Assembly (NCBI RefSeq): GCF_009902005.1
Contig: NZ_WUTT01000001.1
Coordinates: 2,508,227-2,572,226 of the forward strand
From: Halomonas alimentaria
GTDB taxonomy: Bacteria; Pseudomonadota; Gammaproteobacteria; Pseudomonadales; Halomonadaceae
Reading direction: 5' to 3'
Length of the DNA: 64,000 nt
Positions 29,852-40,410 of the stretch are shown here, in pieces. How positions within the stretch are numbered: the first letter of the stretch is position 1; each line of letters begins with the position of its first letter. Position numbers and translations under genes: made by a program. Under the pieces are notes generated by a model. The model made no database searches and was not told the DNA's origin. It saw only the letters and a program-made list of their open reading frames with translations.

Positions 29852-30763
29852 TCAGGCCATGGCGGGGGCAGCATAGGAGATCGGGGCGACCTCGCTCTCG
29901 TCCTCGAAGGTGACGATCTCGTAGGCATCGGGCTGGTCCATCAGGGCGCGACACAGCTGATTGTTCAGGGCATGCCCGGACTTCACGCCATGGAATTCGC
30001 CGATCAGGCTGTAGCCCAGCTGGTAGAGATCACCGATGGCATCGAGCACCTTGTGCTTGACGAACTCGTCGTCGTAGCGCAACCCGCCCTCGTTGACGAT
30101 GCGGTAGTCGTCCACGACGATGGCGTTGTCGAGGCTGCCACCCAGCGCCAGGTTGTTGGAGCGCAGGTACTCCAGGTCACGCATGAAGCCGAAGGTGCGC
30201 GCCCGCGACACCTCCTTGACGAAGGAGGTGGTGGAGAAGTCCACGGCGGCGGTCTGGGTCTGGCTCTCGAACACCGGATGGTCGAAGTCGATGGAGAAGC
30301 CTACCTTGAAGCCCTTGTGGGGGCGGAAGGTGGCTTCCTTGTCGCCATCACGCACCGTCAGCTCGCGCTTGATGCGCATGAACTTCTTGGGGGCGTTCTG
30401 CTCGCTGATCCCCGCTGACTGGATCAGGAACACGAAGGGGCCGGCGCTGCCATCCATGATCGGCACCTCGGCGGCACTGAGATCCACGTAGGCGTTGTCG
30501 ATACCCAGCCCGGCCAGCGCCGACATCAGGTGCTCCACGGTGGCAACCTTGGCGCCGGCATGGGTCAGGGCGGTGCACAGGGTGGTATCGGTCACCAGTT
30601 CCGCGCGGGCCGGAATCTGCACCTCGGGATCCAGGTCGGTGCGCACGAAGATGATGCCGCTATCCACGGGCGCCGGCCTCAGGGTCATGTAGACCTTCTT
30701 TCCGGAATGCAGGCCGACGCCGGTGGCGCGGATGACGTTCTTCAGGGTGCGTTGTCTGATCAT
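29852..30763 (-). CDS. lpxC: UDP-3-O-acyl-N-acetylglucosamine deacetylase LpxC
   Basis: A 303-residue zinc enzyme for the committed step of lipid A synthesis (E. coli 305 residues). Zinc ligands and catalytic residues are visible: the TVEHLMSAL motif near residue 78, [10 protein letters not shown] for His/Asp near 237-241, and [10 protein letters not shown] with the catalytic His near 264. The C-terminal tail ends in a small hydrophobic AAPAMA, which resembles the degron-like tails read by FtsH/Lon in relatives (inference). It is the last gene of the division cluster with its own promoter in the preceding gap. Confidence 0.97.
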   Translation of the reverse strand: MIRQRTLKNVIRATGVGLHSGKKVYMTLRPAPVDSGIIFVRTDLDPEVQIPARAELVTDTTLCTALTHAGAKVATVEHLMSALAGLGIDNAYVDLSAAEVPIMDGSAGPFVFLIQSAGISEQNAPKKFMRIKRELTVRDGDKEATFRPHKGFKVGFSIDFDHPVFESQTQTAAVDFSTTSFVKEVSRARTFGFMRDLEYLRSNNLALGGSLDNAIVVDDYRIVNEGGLRYDDEFVKHKVLDAIGDLYQLGYSLIGEFHGVKSGHALNNQLCRALMDQPDAYEIVTFEDESEVAPISYAAPAMA

Positions 30764-30804
30764 GGGCAGTGGCCAGGCGGTTATCGGATTATCAAACAGT
30801 GTTC

Positions 30805-30833
30805 ACTATAGCACCGAACGAGCGTTTCAACAA
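30805..30833 (-). promoter_or_regulatory. Probable sigma-70 promoter of lpxC
   Basis: TTGTTG (30828-30833), a 17-nt spacer and TATAGT (30805-30810), about 42 nt upstream of lpxC. The -35 lies in the loop and the spacer in one arm of the ftsZ downstream hairpin. Confidence 0.55.
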
Positions 30834-30851
30834 AGAAAGCTCGTTCGGTGC
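30811..30851 (-). terminator. Hairpin downstream of ftsZ
   Basis: 13-bp perfect inverted repeat GCACCGAACGAGC/GCTCGTTCGGTGC with a 15-nt A-rich loop, 24 nt past the ftsZ stop. No T-run follows; it may attenuate read-through into lpxC or protect the ftsZ mRNA 3' end. Confidence 0.6.
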
Positions 30852-30875
30852 GGCGCATGGCCCCGATAGCCTGCC

Positions 30876-32054
30876 TCAATCGGCCTGACGACGCAGGAAC
30901 GCCGGAATATCGAGGTAGTCATCGAGCTCCTGGGAGCGGCGCTTCTCGGGGCGCGGCTTGGGGGCCTCCTCGGGCTCGGCACGGGCCGCCGCGGCGGAGG
31001 ACTGCCGTGCAGCGATACCCGGCTGGGCACTGCGACGGTAGTCGCCACCCGCCTCGACCCGCTTGGCACTCTCGCGGCTCGACGCCTTCTTCTGGGCACC
31101 CTCGAGACCGGCGGCCACCACGGTGACGCGCAGCTCGTCGGTCAACTCCATGTCGATGGAGGTACCCACCACGATGGTGGCATCCTGGGAGGCGAACTCC
31201 TGGACGGTGGCACCCACATCGTTGAACTCGCCGATGGAGAGGTCCGGACCGGCGGTGATATTGACCAGGATACCGCGGGCGCCGTGGAGGTCGATGTCCT
31301 CCAGCAGCGGGCTGCGGATGGCCTTCTCGGCGGCCTCGCGGGCGCGGTTCTCCCCGGTGGCGCTGCCCGTGCCCATCATCGCCATGCCCATCTCGGACAT
31401 CACGGTGCGTACGTCGGCGAAGTCGACGTTGATGATGCCGGGGCTGGTGATCAGCTCGGCGATCCCCTGCACGGCCCCCAGCAGAACATCATTGGCGGCA
31501 CTGAAGGCGGAGAGCAGGCTGGCACTCTTGCCCAGCACCGAGAGCAGTTTCTCGTTGGGAATGGTGATCAGCGAATCGACGTGCTCGGAGAGCTCACGCA
31601 TGCCCTCTTCGGCGGCGCGCATGCGCTTGGGACCCTCGAAGGGGAAGGGCCGGGTCACCACCGCCACGGTGAGGATGCCCAGCTCCTTGGCCACCTGCGC
31701 TACCACGGGGGCACCACCGGTGCCGGTGCCACCACCCATGCCGGCGGTGATGAACACCATATCGGCGCCCTCGAGCAGCTCGGCGATGCGCTCGCGATCC
31801 TCCATGGCGGCCTGGCGCCCCACATCGGGGTTGGCACCGGCCCCCAGCCCCTTGGTGATCTCGTTGCCGAGCTGGAGCACGGTCTTGGCCGCCACTCGCT
31901 TGAGGGCCTGGGCATCGGTGTTGGCGCAGATGAACTCCACGCCCTCGATGCTGCTCTCGACCATGTGGTTGACGGCATTGCCGCCGCCGCCGCCCACGCC
32001 GATCACCTTGATGACCGCGCTGCTTGAGGGTGCGCTATCTACCAGTTCAAACAT
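30876..32054 (-). CDS. ftsZ: Cell division GTPase FtsZ
   Basis: A 392-residue tubulin homologue that polymerises into the Z ring. The tubulin signature [10 protein letters not shown] lies near residues 107-116, preceded by [10 protein letters not shown] in the nucleotide-binding N-terminus; the T7 loop [11 protein letters not shown] follows. After a variable linker, the C-terminal peptide [13 protein letters not shown], which binds FtsA and ZipA, is intact. AGGAGACGGGG precedes the ATG. ftsA ends 35 nt upstream on the same strand. Confidence 0.99.
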   Translation of the reverse strand: MFELVDSAPSSSAVIKVIGVGGGGGNAVNHMVESSIEGVEFICANTDAQALKRVAAKTVLQLGNEITKGLGAGANPDVGRQAAMEDRERIAELLEGADMVFITAGMGGGTGTGGAPVVAQVAKELGILTVAVVTRPFPFEGPKRMRAAEEGMRELSEHVDSLITIPNEKLLSVLGKSASLLSAFSAANDVLLGAVQGIAELITSPGIINVDFADVRTVMSEMGMAMMGTGSATGENRAREAAEKAIRSPLLEDIDLHGARGILVNITAGPDLSIGEFNDVGATVQEFASQDATIVVGTSIDMELTDELRVTVVAAGLEGAQKKASSRESAKRVEAGGDYRRSAQPGIAARQSSAAAARAEPEEAPKPRPEKRRSQELDDYLDIPAFLRRQAD

Positions 32055-32089
32055 TTGCCCCGTCTCCTGAACCGCCGCTGGCGATCCTG

Positions 32090-33379
32090 TCAGAAATTTC
32101 CTTTCAACCAGCCCTTCAGCCTCGTCAGCGCCGAGAGTCCTTCCCTGTCGCCGCGGCGTGCGGCGTCCTCGCGCCGGGACTGTGCGGACATCATGCTGCC
32201 CTGTGCCTGTCGACCGTGCCCCTGCCGTGTTTCTTGTAGAGCGTAATGTAACAAACCGACTCCGGTCGAATAAATCGGGTTGCGCACCACATCGGCCAGC
32301 CCGCGGACGTTCTGCGGGCAGGCGATGCGCACCGGCATGTGAAAGATCTCCTCGGCCAGCTCCACCACACCCTCCATGCGGGCGGTACCCCCGGTCAGCA
32401 CCACACCGGCGGCCACCAGGTCCTCGTAACCGCTGCGGCGCAGCTCGTCGCGGACCAGGGTGAAGAGCTCCTCGTAGCGCGGCTCGACCACCTCGGCGAG
32501 AGCCTGGCGCGAGAGGTCGCGGGCCGGGCGGTCACCGACGCTGGGCACCTTGATCATCTCGTCGCTGGCGGCCAGCTGAGTCAGCGCACAGGCGTACTTG
32601 ACCTTGATCTCTTCCGCGTGCTGGGTCGGCGTGCGCAGCGCCATGGCAATGTCGTTGGTGACCTGGTCGCCGGCGATGGGGATCACCGCGGTGTAGCGAA
32701 TGGCCCCCTCGGTGAACACGGCGATATCGGTGGTACCACCACCGATATCGACCATGCAGACCCCGAGCTCGCGCTCATCCTCGGTAAGCACCGCCATGCT
32801 GGAGGCGAGCTGCTCGAGGATGATGGCGTCGACCTCCAGTCCGCAGCGGCGCACGCACTTCTCGATGTTCTGCACCGCATTGAGGGCGGCCGTGACCAGA
32901 TGGACGCGCGCCTCCAGGCGCACACCGGACATGCCCAGCGGCTCGCGGATGCCGCCCTGGGCATCGATGGCGAACTCCTGGGGCAGCACGTGCAATACCC
33001 GCTGACCCTCGGAGATGGCCCGGGCACGGGCCGAATCGATCACGCGGTCGATATCCGAAGGGGTGACCTCGCGCTCCTTGATCGCCACCACGCCATCGGA
33101 GTTCATGGAACTGATATGGCTGCCCGCGACCCCCACATAGACCGAGTGGATATCGCAGCCAGCCATCAGTTCCGCCTCTTCCACGGCACGCTGGATCGAC
33201 TGCACCGTGGATTCGATATTGATCACCACTCCCTTCTTCATGCCTCGGGAGGGGTGCGAGCCGATACCGGCGATCTCGATGCCGCCGTCATCGGTGGGCT
33301 GCCCCACGATCGCCACCACCTTGGACGTTCCGATATCCAGCCCGACTACCATATTGGACGCATTGGATGGACCTGCCAT
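32090..33379 (-). CDS. ftsA: Cell division actin-like protein FtsA
   Basis: A 429-residue actin-fold ATPase that tethers FtsZ to the membrane. Phosphate-binding loops LDIGTSK and VDIGGGTTD are present, with [11 protein letters not shown] as the adenosine motif. The C-terminus ends in an amphipathic basic helix ([12 protein letters not shown]), the membrane-targeting sequence. ATG at 33379 is chosen as the family start; GAGGAG lies 12 nt upstream, slightly long. Unlike the E. coli arrangement, where ftsQ and ftsA overlap, a 194-nt gap with its own promoter-like sequence precedes it. Confidence 0.98.
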   Translation of the reverse strand: MAGPSNASNMVVGLDIGTSKVVAIVGQPTDDGGIEIAGIGSHPSRGMKKGVVINIESTVQSIQRAVEEAELMAGCDIHSVYVGVAGSHISSMNSDGVVAIKEREVTPSDIDRVIDSARARAISEGQRVLHVLPQEFAIDAQGGIREPLGMSGVRLEARVHLVTAALNAVQNIEKCVRRCGLEVDAIILEQLASSMAVLTEDERELGVCMVDIGGGTTDIAVFTEGAIRYTAVIPIAGDQVTNDIAMALRTPTQHAEEIKVKYACALTQLAASDEMIKVPSVGDRPARDLSRQALAEVVEPRYEELFTLVRDELRRSGYEDLVAAGVVLTGGTARMEGVVELAEEIFHMPVRIACPQNVRGLADVVRNPIYSTGVGLLHYALQETRQGHGRQAQGSMMSAQSRREDAARRGDREGLSALTRLKGWLKGNF

Positions 33380-33447
33380 GAGTCGGGAAGTCTCCTCGAA
33401 CCTGGCCCGCTTGATGGGCCTGCAACACGAAAATGAACCTGGGGCCA

Positions 33448-33453
33448 ATTATA
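33448..33453 (-). promoter_or_regulatory. Promoter -10 element for ftsAZ
   Basis: A perfect TATAAT on the minus strand, about 69 nt upstream of ftsA in the ftsQ-ftsA gap. No good -35 is seen at 16-18 nt. Promoters in this region are expected from other gammaproteobacteria. Confidence 0.45.
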
Positions 33454-33563
33454 GGAACAACTGAGCGTATTCCTCCACCCCGGAACGAAAAAGCCCCTTC
33501 ACGATACGGCCATTTTGTCGCGAAAGAAACAGGCGTATGCCCTTCACCATGCGTGTTTGGCCG

Positions 33564-33581
33564 AAAAAAGGGCTCAGCCCT
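33564..33581 (-). terminator. Mini-hairpin with T6 overlapping the ftsQ stop
   Basis: On the minus strand AGGGC-TGA-GCCCT is followed by TTTTTT; the 3-nt loop is exactly the ftsQ stop codon. The stem is only 5 bp, so termination may be partial. Confidence 0.4.
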
Positions 33582-34299
33582 CCTCTTCGCCATCCTGCTC
33601 GAGAGGGTCGCTTTCGCCGTGCCATGCCACGGCCACCCCATTGGGGTATCGAAGGTCGATGTAGCGGATATGCGACGCCTGCTCTTCGAGCTGTCGACGC
33701 CAGGCCGCGGTCAGGCGCGCCAGGCGCCCTTCGCGGTCACTGCGCCCCAGCATCACCCAGACGCCGTCATCGAGCTGGAAGCGCCAGGCGCCCCGCGGCT
33801 CCAGTCGCAGCTGGGTCAGCTCGAGCCCCAGTTCGGCGAAGCGCGTGGCGAGACGTTCATGGTAGGCGAGCACCTCGGCACCGCTTCCGCGGGGACCGGC
33901 GAGATCGGGCAGGTCGCCGGGAGGCGACACCGGGCCGGTGGCGAAGGGTTCCCCCTCGGGATTGAGCAGGTAATCATCGTTCCAGCGTGCGACCGGCACC
34001 TGCTCCACCAGTTCGAGGGTCAGGGCATTGGGCCATTCGCGGCTGACCCGAGCCTCGGCGATCCACTCGACCTCCAGGGCCTGCTCGCGTAGTTCAGCGA
34101 CATCCACCGACAGCCAGGTATGGCCACGCAGCAGCGGCGTCAGCTCGCTGCGCAGATAGTCGGCGCTGACATGCTCCAGGTCACCGCCGATCGAGACGCG
34201 CTCGAGGGGGCGATCCAGCCACAGCCACAGCGCCCTGCCACCGGCGCCGAACAACACCACCAGCAGCATCACGCCCAGCCATCCACCACGCTGGTTCAT
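33574..34299 (-). CDS. ftsQ: Cell division protein FtsQ
   Basis: A 241-residue bitopic protein of the FtsQBL complex. It has a short cytoplasmic end, one transmembrane helix (about residues 8-27), a POTRA domain (about 33-100, LERVSIGGDLEHVSADYLRSEL) and the FtsQ beta domain, in which LARLTAAWRR and RYIDLRYPNGVAVAW are typical. A glutamate-rich tail (EEEG) ends the protein. The start overlaps the ddlB stop (ATGA). Confidence 0.97.
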   Translation of the reverse strand: MNQRGGWLGVMLLVVLFGAGGRALWLWLDRPLERVSIGGDLEHVSADYLRSELTPLLRGHTWLSVDVAELREQALEVEWIAEARVSREWPNALTLELVEQVPVARWNDDYLLNPEGEPFATGPVSPPGDLPDLAGPRGSGAEVLAYHERLATRFAELGLELTQLRLEPRGAWRFQLDDGVWVMLGRSDREGRLARLTAAWRRQLEEQASHIRYIDLRYPNGVAVAWHGESDPLEQDGEEEG

Positions 34300-35225
34300 G
34301 CCGGACGGCTCTCCAGGGTAGCGGCAAGGATGCGCAGCACCAGCGTCTCGAAGTCGATGCCGACATGGGCCGCGGCCTGGGGAACCAGGCTATGGTCGGT
34401 CATGCCCGGGGAGGTGTTGACCTCGATCAGCCAGAAGCGTCCCTGGGCATCACGCATCACGTCGACACGTCCCCAGCCCTCACCGCCCACCGCGGCGAAG
34501 GCCTGGCGGCACAGCTCACCCAGCTCGGCCTCGTCGCTCTCCCCCAGCCCACAGGGCAGGTGGTAGAGGGTCTCGTCGGAGAGGTACTTGGCCTCGTAAT
34601 CGTAGAAGCCACCGGCGGCCTCCACGCGGATCGCCGGCAGCACCTCGTCGCCGAGCAGCGACACCGTGTACTCCTCGCCCTTCACGAAGCGTTCGGCCAT
34701 CACCCGGGCATCGAAACGCGCCGCCTCGTGGTAGGCCTCGGCCAGCGCCTCGGCGCTTTCCACCACACTGATGCCCAGTGTCGAGCCTTCGTGAACCGGC
34801 TTGACGATCAGCGGCAACCCCAGGCGTTCCACCACGGCCTGCCAGTCGGCTGCCGGCCCCAGCATCTCCGCCTCGGGGGTAGGCATGCCGAGTGCCTGCC
34901 ACACCAGCTTGGTGCGCTGCTTGTCCATGCCCAGCGCCGAGGCCAGCACCCCGCTGCCGGTATAGGGAATGCCCAGCAGTTCCAGCGCCCCCTGCAGGGT
35001 GCCGTCCTCGCCACCACGCCCGTGCAGAGCAATGAATACGCGATCCGGAGCCAGCGCCTCGAGCCCCACCAGGCCGCCATCGGCCGGGTCGTAGCCGACC
35101 GCATCGACACCGGAGCGGGTGAGCGCCGATAGCACTGCCTGCCCGCTCTTCAGCGATACCTCACGTTCGGCGGAACTGCCGCCGAAGAGCACCGCCACGC
35201 GCCCCAGTTCAGTCACCAGGCTCAT
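34296..35225 (-). CDS. ddlB: D-alanine--D-alanine ligase B
   Basis: A 309-residue ATP-grasp ligase making D-Ala-D-Ala for the peptidoglycan stem. Visible motifs are [17 protein letters not shown] at the N-terminus, [24 protein letters not shown], and [15 protein letters not shown] with the metal-binding Glu/Asn. It is embedded between murC and ftsQ with ATGA overlaps on both sides, the usual order of the division cluster. Confidence 0.97.
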   Translation of the reverse strand: MSLVTELGRVAVLFGGSSAEREVSLKSGQAVLSALTRSGVDAVGYDPADGGLVGLEALAPDRVFIALHGRGGEDGTLQGALELLGIPYTGSGVLASALGMDKQRTKLVWQALGMPTPEAEMLGPAADWQAVVERLGLPLIVKPVHEGSTLGISVVESAEALAEAYHEAARFDARVMAERFVKGEEYTVSLLGDEVLPAIRVEAAGGFYDYEAKYLSDETLYHLPCGLGESDEAELGELCRQAFAAVGGEGWGRVDVMRDAQGRFWLIEVNTSPGMTDHSLVPQAAAHVGIDFETLVLRILAATLESRPA

Positions 35226-36679
35226 AGCGTCACCTCCTCGAATGCCAGCGCCGCCTCGGCCAGCGCCAGGGAGATGCCACCGATATCACCGGCCCCCTGG
35301 GTAATCAGGATATCGTCGGGCCTGAGCACGCGGCCGAGCAGTTCGGGCAGCTCTGCCTTGTCCTGGACGAAGATCGGGTCGACGGCGCCGCGCTGCCGAA
35401 TGGAGCCGGCCAGGGTGCGCCCCTCGGCACCGGGGATCGCCGCCTCACCCGCGCTGTAGACGTCGAGCAGCAGCAGGGTGTCGACTCCGCCCAGAACCCG
35501 CACGAAGTCTTCAAAGAGATCACGAGTGCGCGTGTAGCGGTGTGGCTGATAAAGCATCACCAGGCGACGCTCGGGCCAGCCGGCACGCACCGCCTGAATC
35601 ACCATCTCCACCTCACGAGGATGGTGACCATAGTCGTCCACCAGCATCACCTCGCCCTCGCCTCCCGGGGCCGGGTAGTGGCCGTGGACCTGGAAGCGAC
35701 GTCCCACCCCCTGGAAACCGGCAAGGCCGCGCAGGATGGCGTCATCATCCACGCCGGCGTCACTGGCCACGGCGATGGCGGCCAGGGCATTCAGTGCGTT
35801 GTGGCGGCCGGGCATCGCCAATCTCACCTCGAGGGGAGCCAGCTCGCCGGGACGGCGGGCGGTGAAGCGCACCTCGCCCTGGGCCTGGACGAAGTCCTCG
35901 ACGCGGTAATCGGCATCCTCGCTGAAGCCGTAGGTGACGAACTGGCGGCTGACACGGTCGAGCAGCCCGCGCACATGTTCATCATCGATACACAGGATGG
36001 CCAGTCCGTAGAAAGGCAGGTTGTGCAGAAACTCGATGAAGGTGCCCTTGAGCTTCTCGAAGTCACCGCCGTAGGTGCTCATGTGGTCGGCGTCGATATT
36101 GGTGACGATGGAGACCATGGGCTGCAGGTGCAGGAAGGAGGCATCGGACTCGTCGGCCTCGGCCACCAGATAATCGCCCTCCCCCAAGCGTGCGTTGGTG
36201 CCGGCGCTGGTCAGCCGACCGCCGATCACGAAGGTGGGATCGAGACCACCCTCGCCGAGCAGGGTCGCGGTCAGGCTGGTGGTGGTGGTCTTGCCGTGGG
36301 TACCGGCCACGGCGATGCCGTGGCGGAAGCGCATCAGCTCGGCAAGCATCTCGGCACGCCGCACCACCGGCACACGATGCTCATGGGCCCAGACGATCTC
36401 GGGGTTGGTCTCGTCCACCGCGGTGGAGACCACCACCACGTCGGCGCCGGCGACGTGCTCGGCGGCATGACCGATGGCCACGCGGATTCCGCAGCGGCGC
36501 AGCCTGGCGACCACCGGCGACTCGCGCAGGTCGCTGCCGCTGACGGTGTAGCCCTGGTTGGCCAGCACCTCGGCGATACCGCACATGCCGGCACCGCCGA
36601 TGCCCACGAAGTGGATGTTGCGGATACGGCGCATGCCCAGACCGCGACCATGGCGGGCGGGCTCGGCCTGGCCGGGCAT
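35222..36679 (-). CDS. murC: UDP-N-acetylmuramate--L-alanine ligase
   Basis: A 485-residue ligase that adds L-Ala to UDP-MurNAc (E. coli 491). [17 protein letters not shown] (about residues 22-38) is the UDP-binding loop, [11 protein letters not shown] the ATP loop, and [10 protein letters not shown] and YQPHRYTRT belong to the C-terminal ligase domain. ATG at 36679 gives 15 residues ahead of MRRIRNIHF, the same N-terminal extension length as E. coli MurC; a start at 36634 would remove it. It begins 13 nt after murG. Confidence 0.97.
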   Translation of the reverse strand: MPGQAEPARHGRGLGMRRIRNIHFVGIGGAGMCGIAEVLANQGYTVSGSDLRESPVVARLRRCGIRVAIGHAAEHVAGADVVVVSTAVDETNPEIVWAHEHRVPVVRRAEMLAELMRFRHGIAVAGTHGKTTTTSLTATLLGEGGLDPTFVIGGRLTSAGTNARLGEGDYLVAEADESDASFLHLQPMVSIVTNIDADHMSTYGGDFEKLKGTFIEFLHNLPFYGLAILCIDDEHVRGLLDRVSRQFVTYGFSEDADYRVEDFVQAQGEVRFTARRPGELAPLEVRLAMPGRHNALNALAAIAVASDAGVDDDAILRGLAGFQGVGRRFQVHGHYPAPGGEGEVMLVDDYGHHPREVEMVIQAVRAGWPERRLVMLYQPHRYTRTRDLFEDFVRVLGGVDTLLLLDVYSAGEAAIPGAEGRTLAGSIRQRGAVDPIFVQDKAELPELLGRVLRPDDILITQGAGDIGGISLALAEAALAFEEVTL

Positions 36680-36692
36680 CGGATGTGATCTG

Positions 36693-37781
36693 CTATCGCT
36701 CAAAGCCTGTCTCCATGCAGCCGGCCACCAGGCGCTCGACGGCGTCGAGATGGGCGCAGGCGCGGGCCCGCGACGCCATGGTGGCGAGGGTATCGGGGTC
36801 GAGCAGCGCCGCCAGCCGGTCGGCCAGCGACGCTGCACTGAGTTCTCTCTGGGGCAGCAGCTCGGCGGCGCCCTCCTCCACCAGCGCCCTGGCATTGGCG
36901 GTCTGGTGGTCGTCCACGGCGTGCGGGAAGGGCACGAACAGCGCCGGCTTGGCCGCGGCGGCGAGCTCCGCCACGGTCAGTGCCCCGGCCCGGCACACCA
37001 CCAGGTCGGCCCAGGCATAGGCGGAAGCCATATCATCGATAAAGGCGGTGACCTCCCCGACGACGCCCTGCCGAGCGTAGGCATCGCGGGTGGCGGCATC
37101 CTTGTCACGACCGGCCTGGTGGTGAACCTCGGGTCTGAGCTCCTCGGGCAGCCGGGCCAGGGCCGCCGGCAGGCCCTCGTTCAATGCCTGGGCGCCCAGG
37201 GAGCCGCCGACCACCAGCAGGCGCAGCGGACGCCCGGCCATCTCGGCGACGCCACGCGGGGCCTCGCCGAGGATCGCGATCTCGTCGCGCACCGGGTTGC
37301 CGATCACCTCGCCGCGGCCCCGGAAGGCCTGGGGGAAAGCCGCATAGACCCGCCGCGCCAGCCGCGCCAGGGCACGGTTGGTGAGACCGGCCACGGCGTT
37401 CTGCTCGTGGATCACCAGCGGGCGCCGCGACAGCCAGGCGGCGAGTCCGCCGGGGCCACTGGCGAAGCCACCCAGTCCCACCACCAGCTGGGGGTCGAAG
37501 GCACGGATCACCCGCCATGCCTGCCATACCGCCCGGCTCAGGTTGAAGGGCGCCAGCAGCCAGCCGGCCGCGCCGTTGCCGCGCAGGCCGGCCACGGCGA
37601 TGCGATGGAGGGGAATGCCTGCCTCCGGCACCAGGCGGTTCTCGATGCCCCGCGGGCTGCCCAGCCAGGCGACCTCCACGCCGCGGGCCTGAAGGCCACG
37701 GGCCAGGGAGAGCGCGGGGATCACATGGCCCCCGGTACCGCCGGCCATGATCAGAGCCCGACGGGGAGTGGATTCGCTCAT
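36693..37781 (-). CDS. murG: UDP-GlcNAc:undecaprenyl-P-P-MurNAc-pentapeptide GlcNAc transferase MurG
   Basis: A 362-residue GT-B glycosyltransferase that converts lipid I to lipid II at the inner face of the membrane. The [14 protein letters not shown] loop, the second glycine-rich [34 protein letters not shown] and [23 protein letters not shown] are all present. The start overlaps the ftsW stop (ATGA). Confidence 0.98.
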   Translation of the reverse strand: MSESTPRRALIMAGGTGGHVIPALSLARGLQARGVEVAWLGSPRGIENRLVPEAGIPLHRIAVAGLRGNGAAGWLLAPFNLSRAVWQAWRVIRAFDPQLVVGLGGFASGPGGLAAWLSRRPLVIHEQNAVAGLTNRALARLARRVYAAFPQAFRGRGEVIGNPVRDEIAILGEAPRGVAEMAGRPLRLLVVGGSLGAQALNEGLPAALARLPEELRPEVHHQAGRDKDAATRDAYARQGVVGEVTAFIDDMASAYAWADLVVCRAGALTVAELAAAAKPALFVPFPHAVDDHQTANARALVEEGAAELLPQRELSAASLADRLAALLDPDTLATMASRARACAHLDAVERLVAGCMETGFER

Positions 37782-39001
37782 GGCTCGACTCCTTGTCTGG
37801 CCAGTGTGGACGAGCCGACAGCCGCCACCGGGCGTGGAGCCGCTGGTGAGCGGCGTCGCTGTTCACGCCGCGTCTCGATATCCACGCGCAGCAGCATCGC
37901 CACCATGCAGGTACATACCAGCAGACTGGAGCCGCCGTAGCTGAGCAGCGGCAGGGTCAGCCCCTTGGTGGGCAGCATGCCGCTGCTCACCGCGATATTG
38001 ATGAATGCCTGGGCGCCGATCACCAGTGCGATGCCATAGCTGAGGTACGCGGAAAATGCTCGACCCGCCAGCTCGGCACGCCGCCCCACCGCCATGGCGC
38101 GCCACACCAGCAGGGCGAAGAGGCCGATGACGCAGACCGCCCCCAGCAGCCCGAGCTCCTCGGCCAGCACCGCGAAGACGAAGTCGGTGTGCGCCTCGGG
38201 CAGGTAGAAGAGCTTCTGGACGCTGTTGCCCAGCCCCACACCCAGCCACCCGCCGCGACCGAAGGCGATGAGCGCCTGGGTCAGCTGGTAGCCGCTGGCG
38301 AACTGGTCGGCCCAGGGATCGACGAAGCTGGTCAGTCGCGCCAGCCGGTAGGGCTCGGCGATGGCCAGCAGGGCACCACCGGCGGCCACCAGCAGCGCCA
38401 GCAGCAGGAAGCGTCCCCAGGGCGCACCGGCCATCAGCAGCATGCCCATCACGCAGCCGGTCAACACCACCACGGCGCCGTAGTCGGGCTCCATGATCAG
38501 CAGGACCCCGTACAGGCCAAGTACCACCAGGGGGCGCAGGAAGGCCCCCCAGTGCCGACGCACCTGGGGCAGGAAGCGCTCCAGGTAGCCTGCCAGATAG
38601 ACAATCAGGAACAGCTTGGCGAATTCGGAGGCCTGGACATTGAAGGGCACCCCGGGAATCGACAGCCAGCGCCTGCTGCCGTTGACCTCGCGCCCCACCA
38701 GCAGAACCAGCGCCAGCAGAAGCAACCCCAGCAGCAGCAGCAGGGGGCCGTTGGCCCTCCACCAACCCAGCGGCACGCGCAGCACGCCGGTCGCCACCGT
38801 GATCGCCACCAGCAGGAAGATGCCGTGACGAATGCTGAAGTACCAGGGGTTACCGGTCAGGCTCGCCGCCACGCCGGTGGAGGCGGAGGTGACCATGACC
38901 CAGCCGACCAGTAGCAGTGCCAAGGCGGCCACCAGCAGCCATCCGTCAACGGGGTGGTCACGGGTCGAGAGTGCCTCGCGGAGTCTTGCCAGTCGGCTCA
39001 T
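37778..39001 (-). CDS. ftsW: Septal peptidoglycan glycosyltransferase FtsW
   Basis: A 407-residue SEDS protein with about ten transmembrane helices; with FtsI it polymerises septal glycan from lipid II. Typical stretches are NGSRRWLSIPG and QASEFAKL near the catalytic loop region, MEPDYGAVVVL, GRGGWLGVGLGNSVQKLFYLPEAHTDFVFAV, and SYGGSSLL near the end. The catalytic Asp of SEDS proteins corresponds to the EPD segment. A basic C-terminal tail follows the last helix. It overlaps murD (ATGA at 38998-39001) and murG. Confidence 0.97.
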   Translation of the reverse strand: MSRLARLREALSTRDHPVDGWLLVAALALLLVGWVMVTSASTGVAASLTGNPWYFSIRHGIFLLVAITVATGVLRVPLGWWRANGPLLLLLGLLLLALVLLVGREVNGSRRWLSIPGVPFNVQASEFAKLFLIVYLAGYLERFLPQVRRHWGAFLRPLVVLGLYGVLLIMEPDYGAVVVLTGCVMGMLLMAGAPWGRFLLLALLVAAGGALLAIAEPYRLARLTSFVDPWADQFASGYQLTQALIAFGRGGWLGVGLGNSVQKLFYLPEAHTDFVFAVLAEELGLLGAVCVIGLFALLVWRAMAVGRRAELAGRAFSAYLSYGIALVIGAQAFINIAVSSGMLPTKGLTLPLLSYGGSSLLVCTCMVAMLLRVDIETRREQRRRSPAAPRPVAAVGSSTLARQGVEP

Positions 39002-40410
39002 GCCCCCTCCTGCGCCAGGTGATGGTGGACCCAGTCGCGAAAGGCGTCGCCACGCACCTGATAGTTTCTGAACTGATCGAGGCTGGCACAGGCCGGCGAG
39101 AGCAGCACAGCATCTCCCGGTTCGGCGATGGTCACGGCCCGTGCCAGGGCCGTGGCCAGGTCGGCGACCCGGGTGACCGGCAGCCGCCCGGCGAGAGCCG
39201 CCTCGAGGCGGCCGGCATCGGCACCGAACAGGATCGCCTCGCGGCCGAAACGCGCCAGGGGCTCGGCCAGGGGCGTGAAGTCGGCGCCCTTGCCCACGCC
39301 ACCGGCCAGCAGGATCAGCCGGCCATCGAGGGTGGGGCCAAGCCCGGCGATGGCCGCCAGGGTCGCGCCGACGTTGGTGCCCTTGGAGTCGTTGATCCAG
39401 CGCACGCCGCCCGCCTCGGCGACCAGCTCGCTGCGGTGGGGCAACCCCGGGAAGCGTTCGAGCACCGCCCGCATGGCATCCAGCGGAAAGCCGAGCCGAT
39501 GGCCCATGGCCAGGGCCGCCAGGGCGTTGGCCTGGTGGTGACGGCCGGCCAGGCGCATGGCGGCGACGGGCATCAGCGGCGACTCGCCATGCATCAGCCA
39601 GTCACCACCGTCGCGGCCGGCCACACCCCAGTCGTCGCCCTGCGGCAGCCCGGTGGTAAAGCGATCGACAACGGGCACCTCCCCCGCCGGCCAGGTCAGG
39701 GCGTCGTCGGCATTGACCACGGCGTGGCGTGCGCCCCGGAAGATGGCGAGTTTGGCGGCACGGTAGCCGGCCATGTCGCCATGGCGGTCCAGATGGTCCT
39801 CGGAGAGGTTGAGGAAGGCGGCGCTCTCGGCGCCCAGGTGCGGCGTGGTCTCGAGCTGGAAGCTGGAAAGCTCCAGCACGTAGAGCCCGGCATCGGGCAC
39901 CTCGGCAAGCAGATCGAGAGCCGGGGTACCGAGATTGCCTCCCACGGCCACCCGCACCCCCGCCTCACGGGCCATCTCACCGACCAGCGTCGTCACGGTG
40001 GACTTGGCATTGGAGCCGGTGATCGCGGCGATGGGCGCTCGGGCCGCGCGCACGAAGAGCGCGATCTCGCCGATCAGTCGCGGCTCGCCGGTGGCGGGAT
40101 TGATGCCCCCGGCCAGCGTCTCGAGCCCCTCCGTGTGCGGGTCGATGCCGGGGCTCAGCACCACCTCCTCGACCGCCTCGAGGTCGAGTGCATCGAGGGG
40201 ACCGAGGTGTAACGCGACCCCGGGATGGGCGGCCCGGAAGTCATCCACTCCGGGCGGCGCCTCGCGGGTGTCGGCGACCATGAAGGGCACGCCAAGCCGC
40301 GCCAGATGGCGACAGATCGCGCGACCGGAGAGCCCCAGCCCCACCACCAGGGTGGTGCCGGGGGGCACCGGGATGACGGCATCATGCGTGGCGGTCGCGT
40401 CGTGTTCCAT
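38998..40410 (-). CDS. murD: UDP-N-acetylmuramoyl-L-alanine--D-glutamate ligase
   Basis: A 470-residue ligase adding D-Glu. It has the N-terminal VVGLGLSGRA loop, the ATP-binding ITGSNAKSTVTTLV (Ala replaces the Gly seen in E. coli GSNGKST; I recall the same variant in pseudomonads), LSEDHLDRHGDM, INDSKGTN and LLSPACASLDQF. ATG at 40410 overlaps the mraY stop by one base (TGATG) with AAGGTG upstream; the longer open frame to 40731 lies inside mraY. Confidence 0.97.
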   Translation of the reverse strand: MEHDATATHDAVIPVPPGTTLVVGLGLSGRAICRHLARLGVPFMVADTREAPPGVDDFRAAHPGVALHLGPLDALDLEAVEEVVLSPGIDPHTEGLETLAGGINPATGEPRLIGEIALFVRAARAPIAAITGSNAKSTVTTLVGEMAREAGVRVAVGGNLGTPALDLLAEVPDAGLYVLELSSFQLETTPHLGAESAAFLNLSEDHLDRHGDMAGYRAAKLAIFRGARHAVVNADDALTWPAGEVPVVDRFTTGLPQGDDWGVAGRDGGDWLMHGESPLMPVAAMRLAGRHHQANALAALAMGHRLGFPLDAMRAVLERFPGLPHRSELVAEAGGVRWINDSKGTNVGATLAAIAGLGPTLDGRLILLAGGVGKGADFTPLAEPLARFGREAILFGADAGRLEAALAGRLPVTRVADLATALARAVTIAEPGDAVLLSPACASLDQFRNYQVRGDAFRDWVHHHLAQEGA

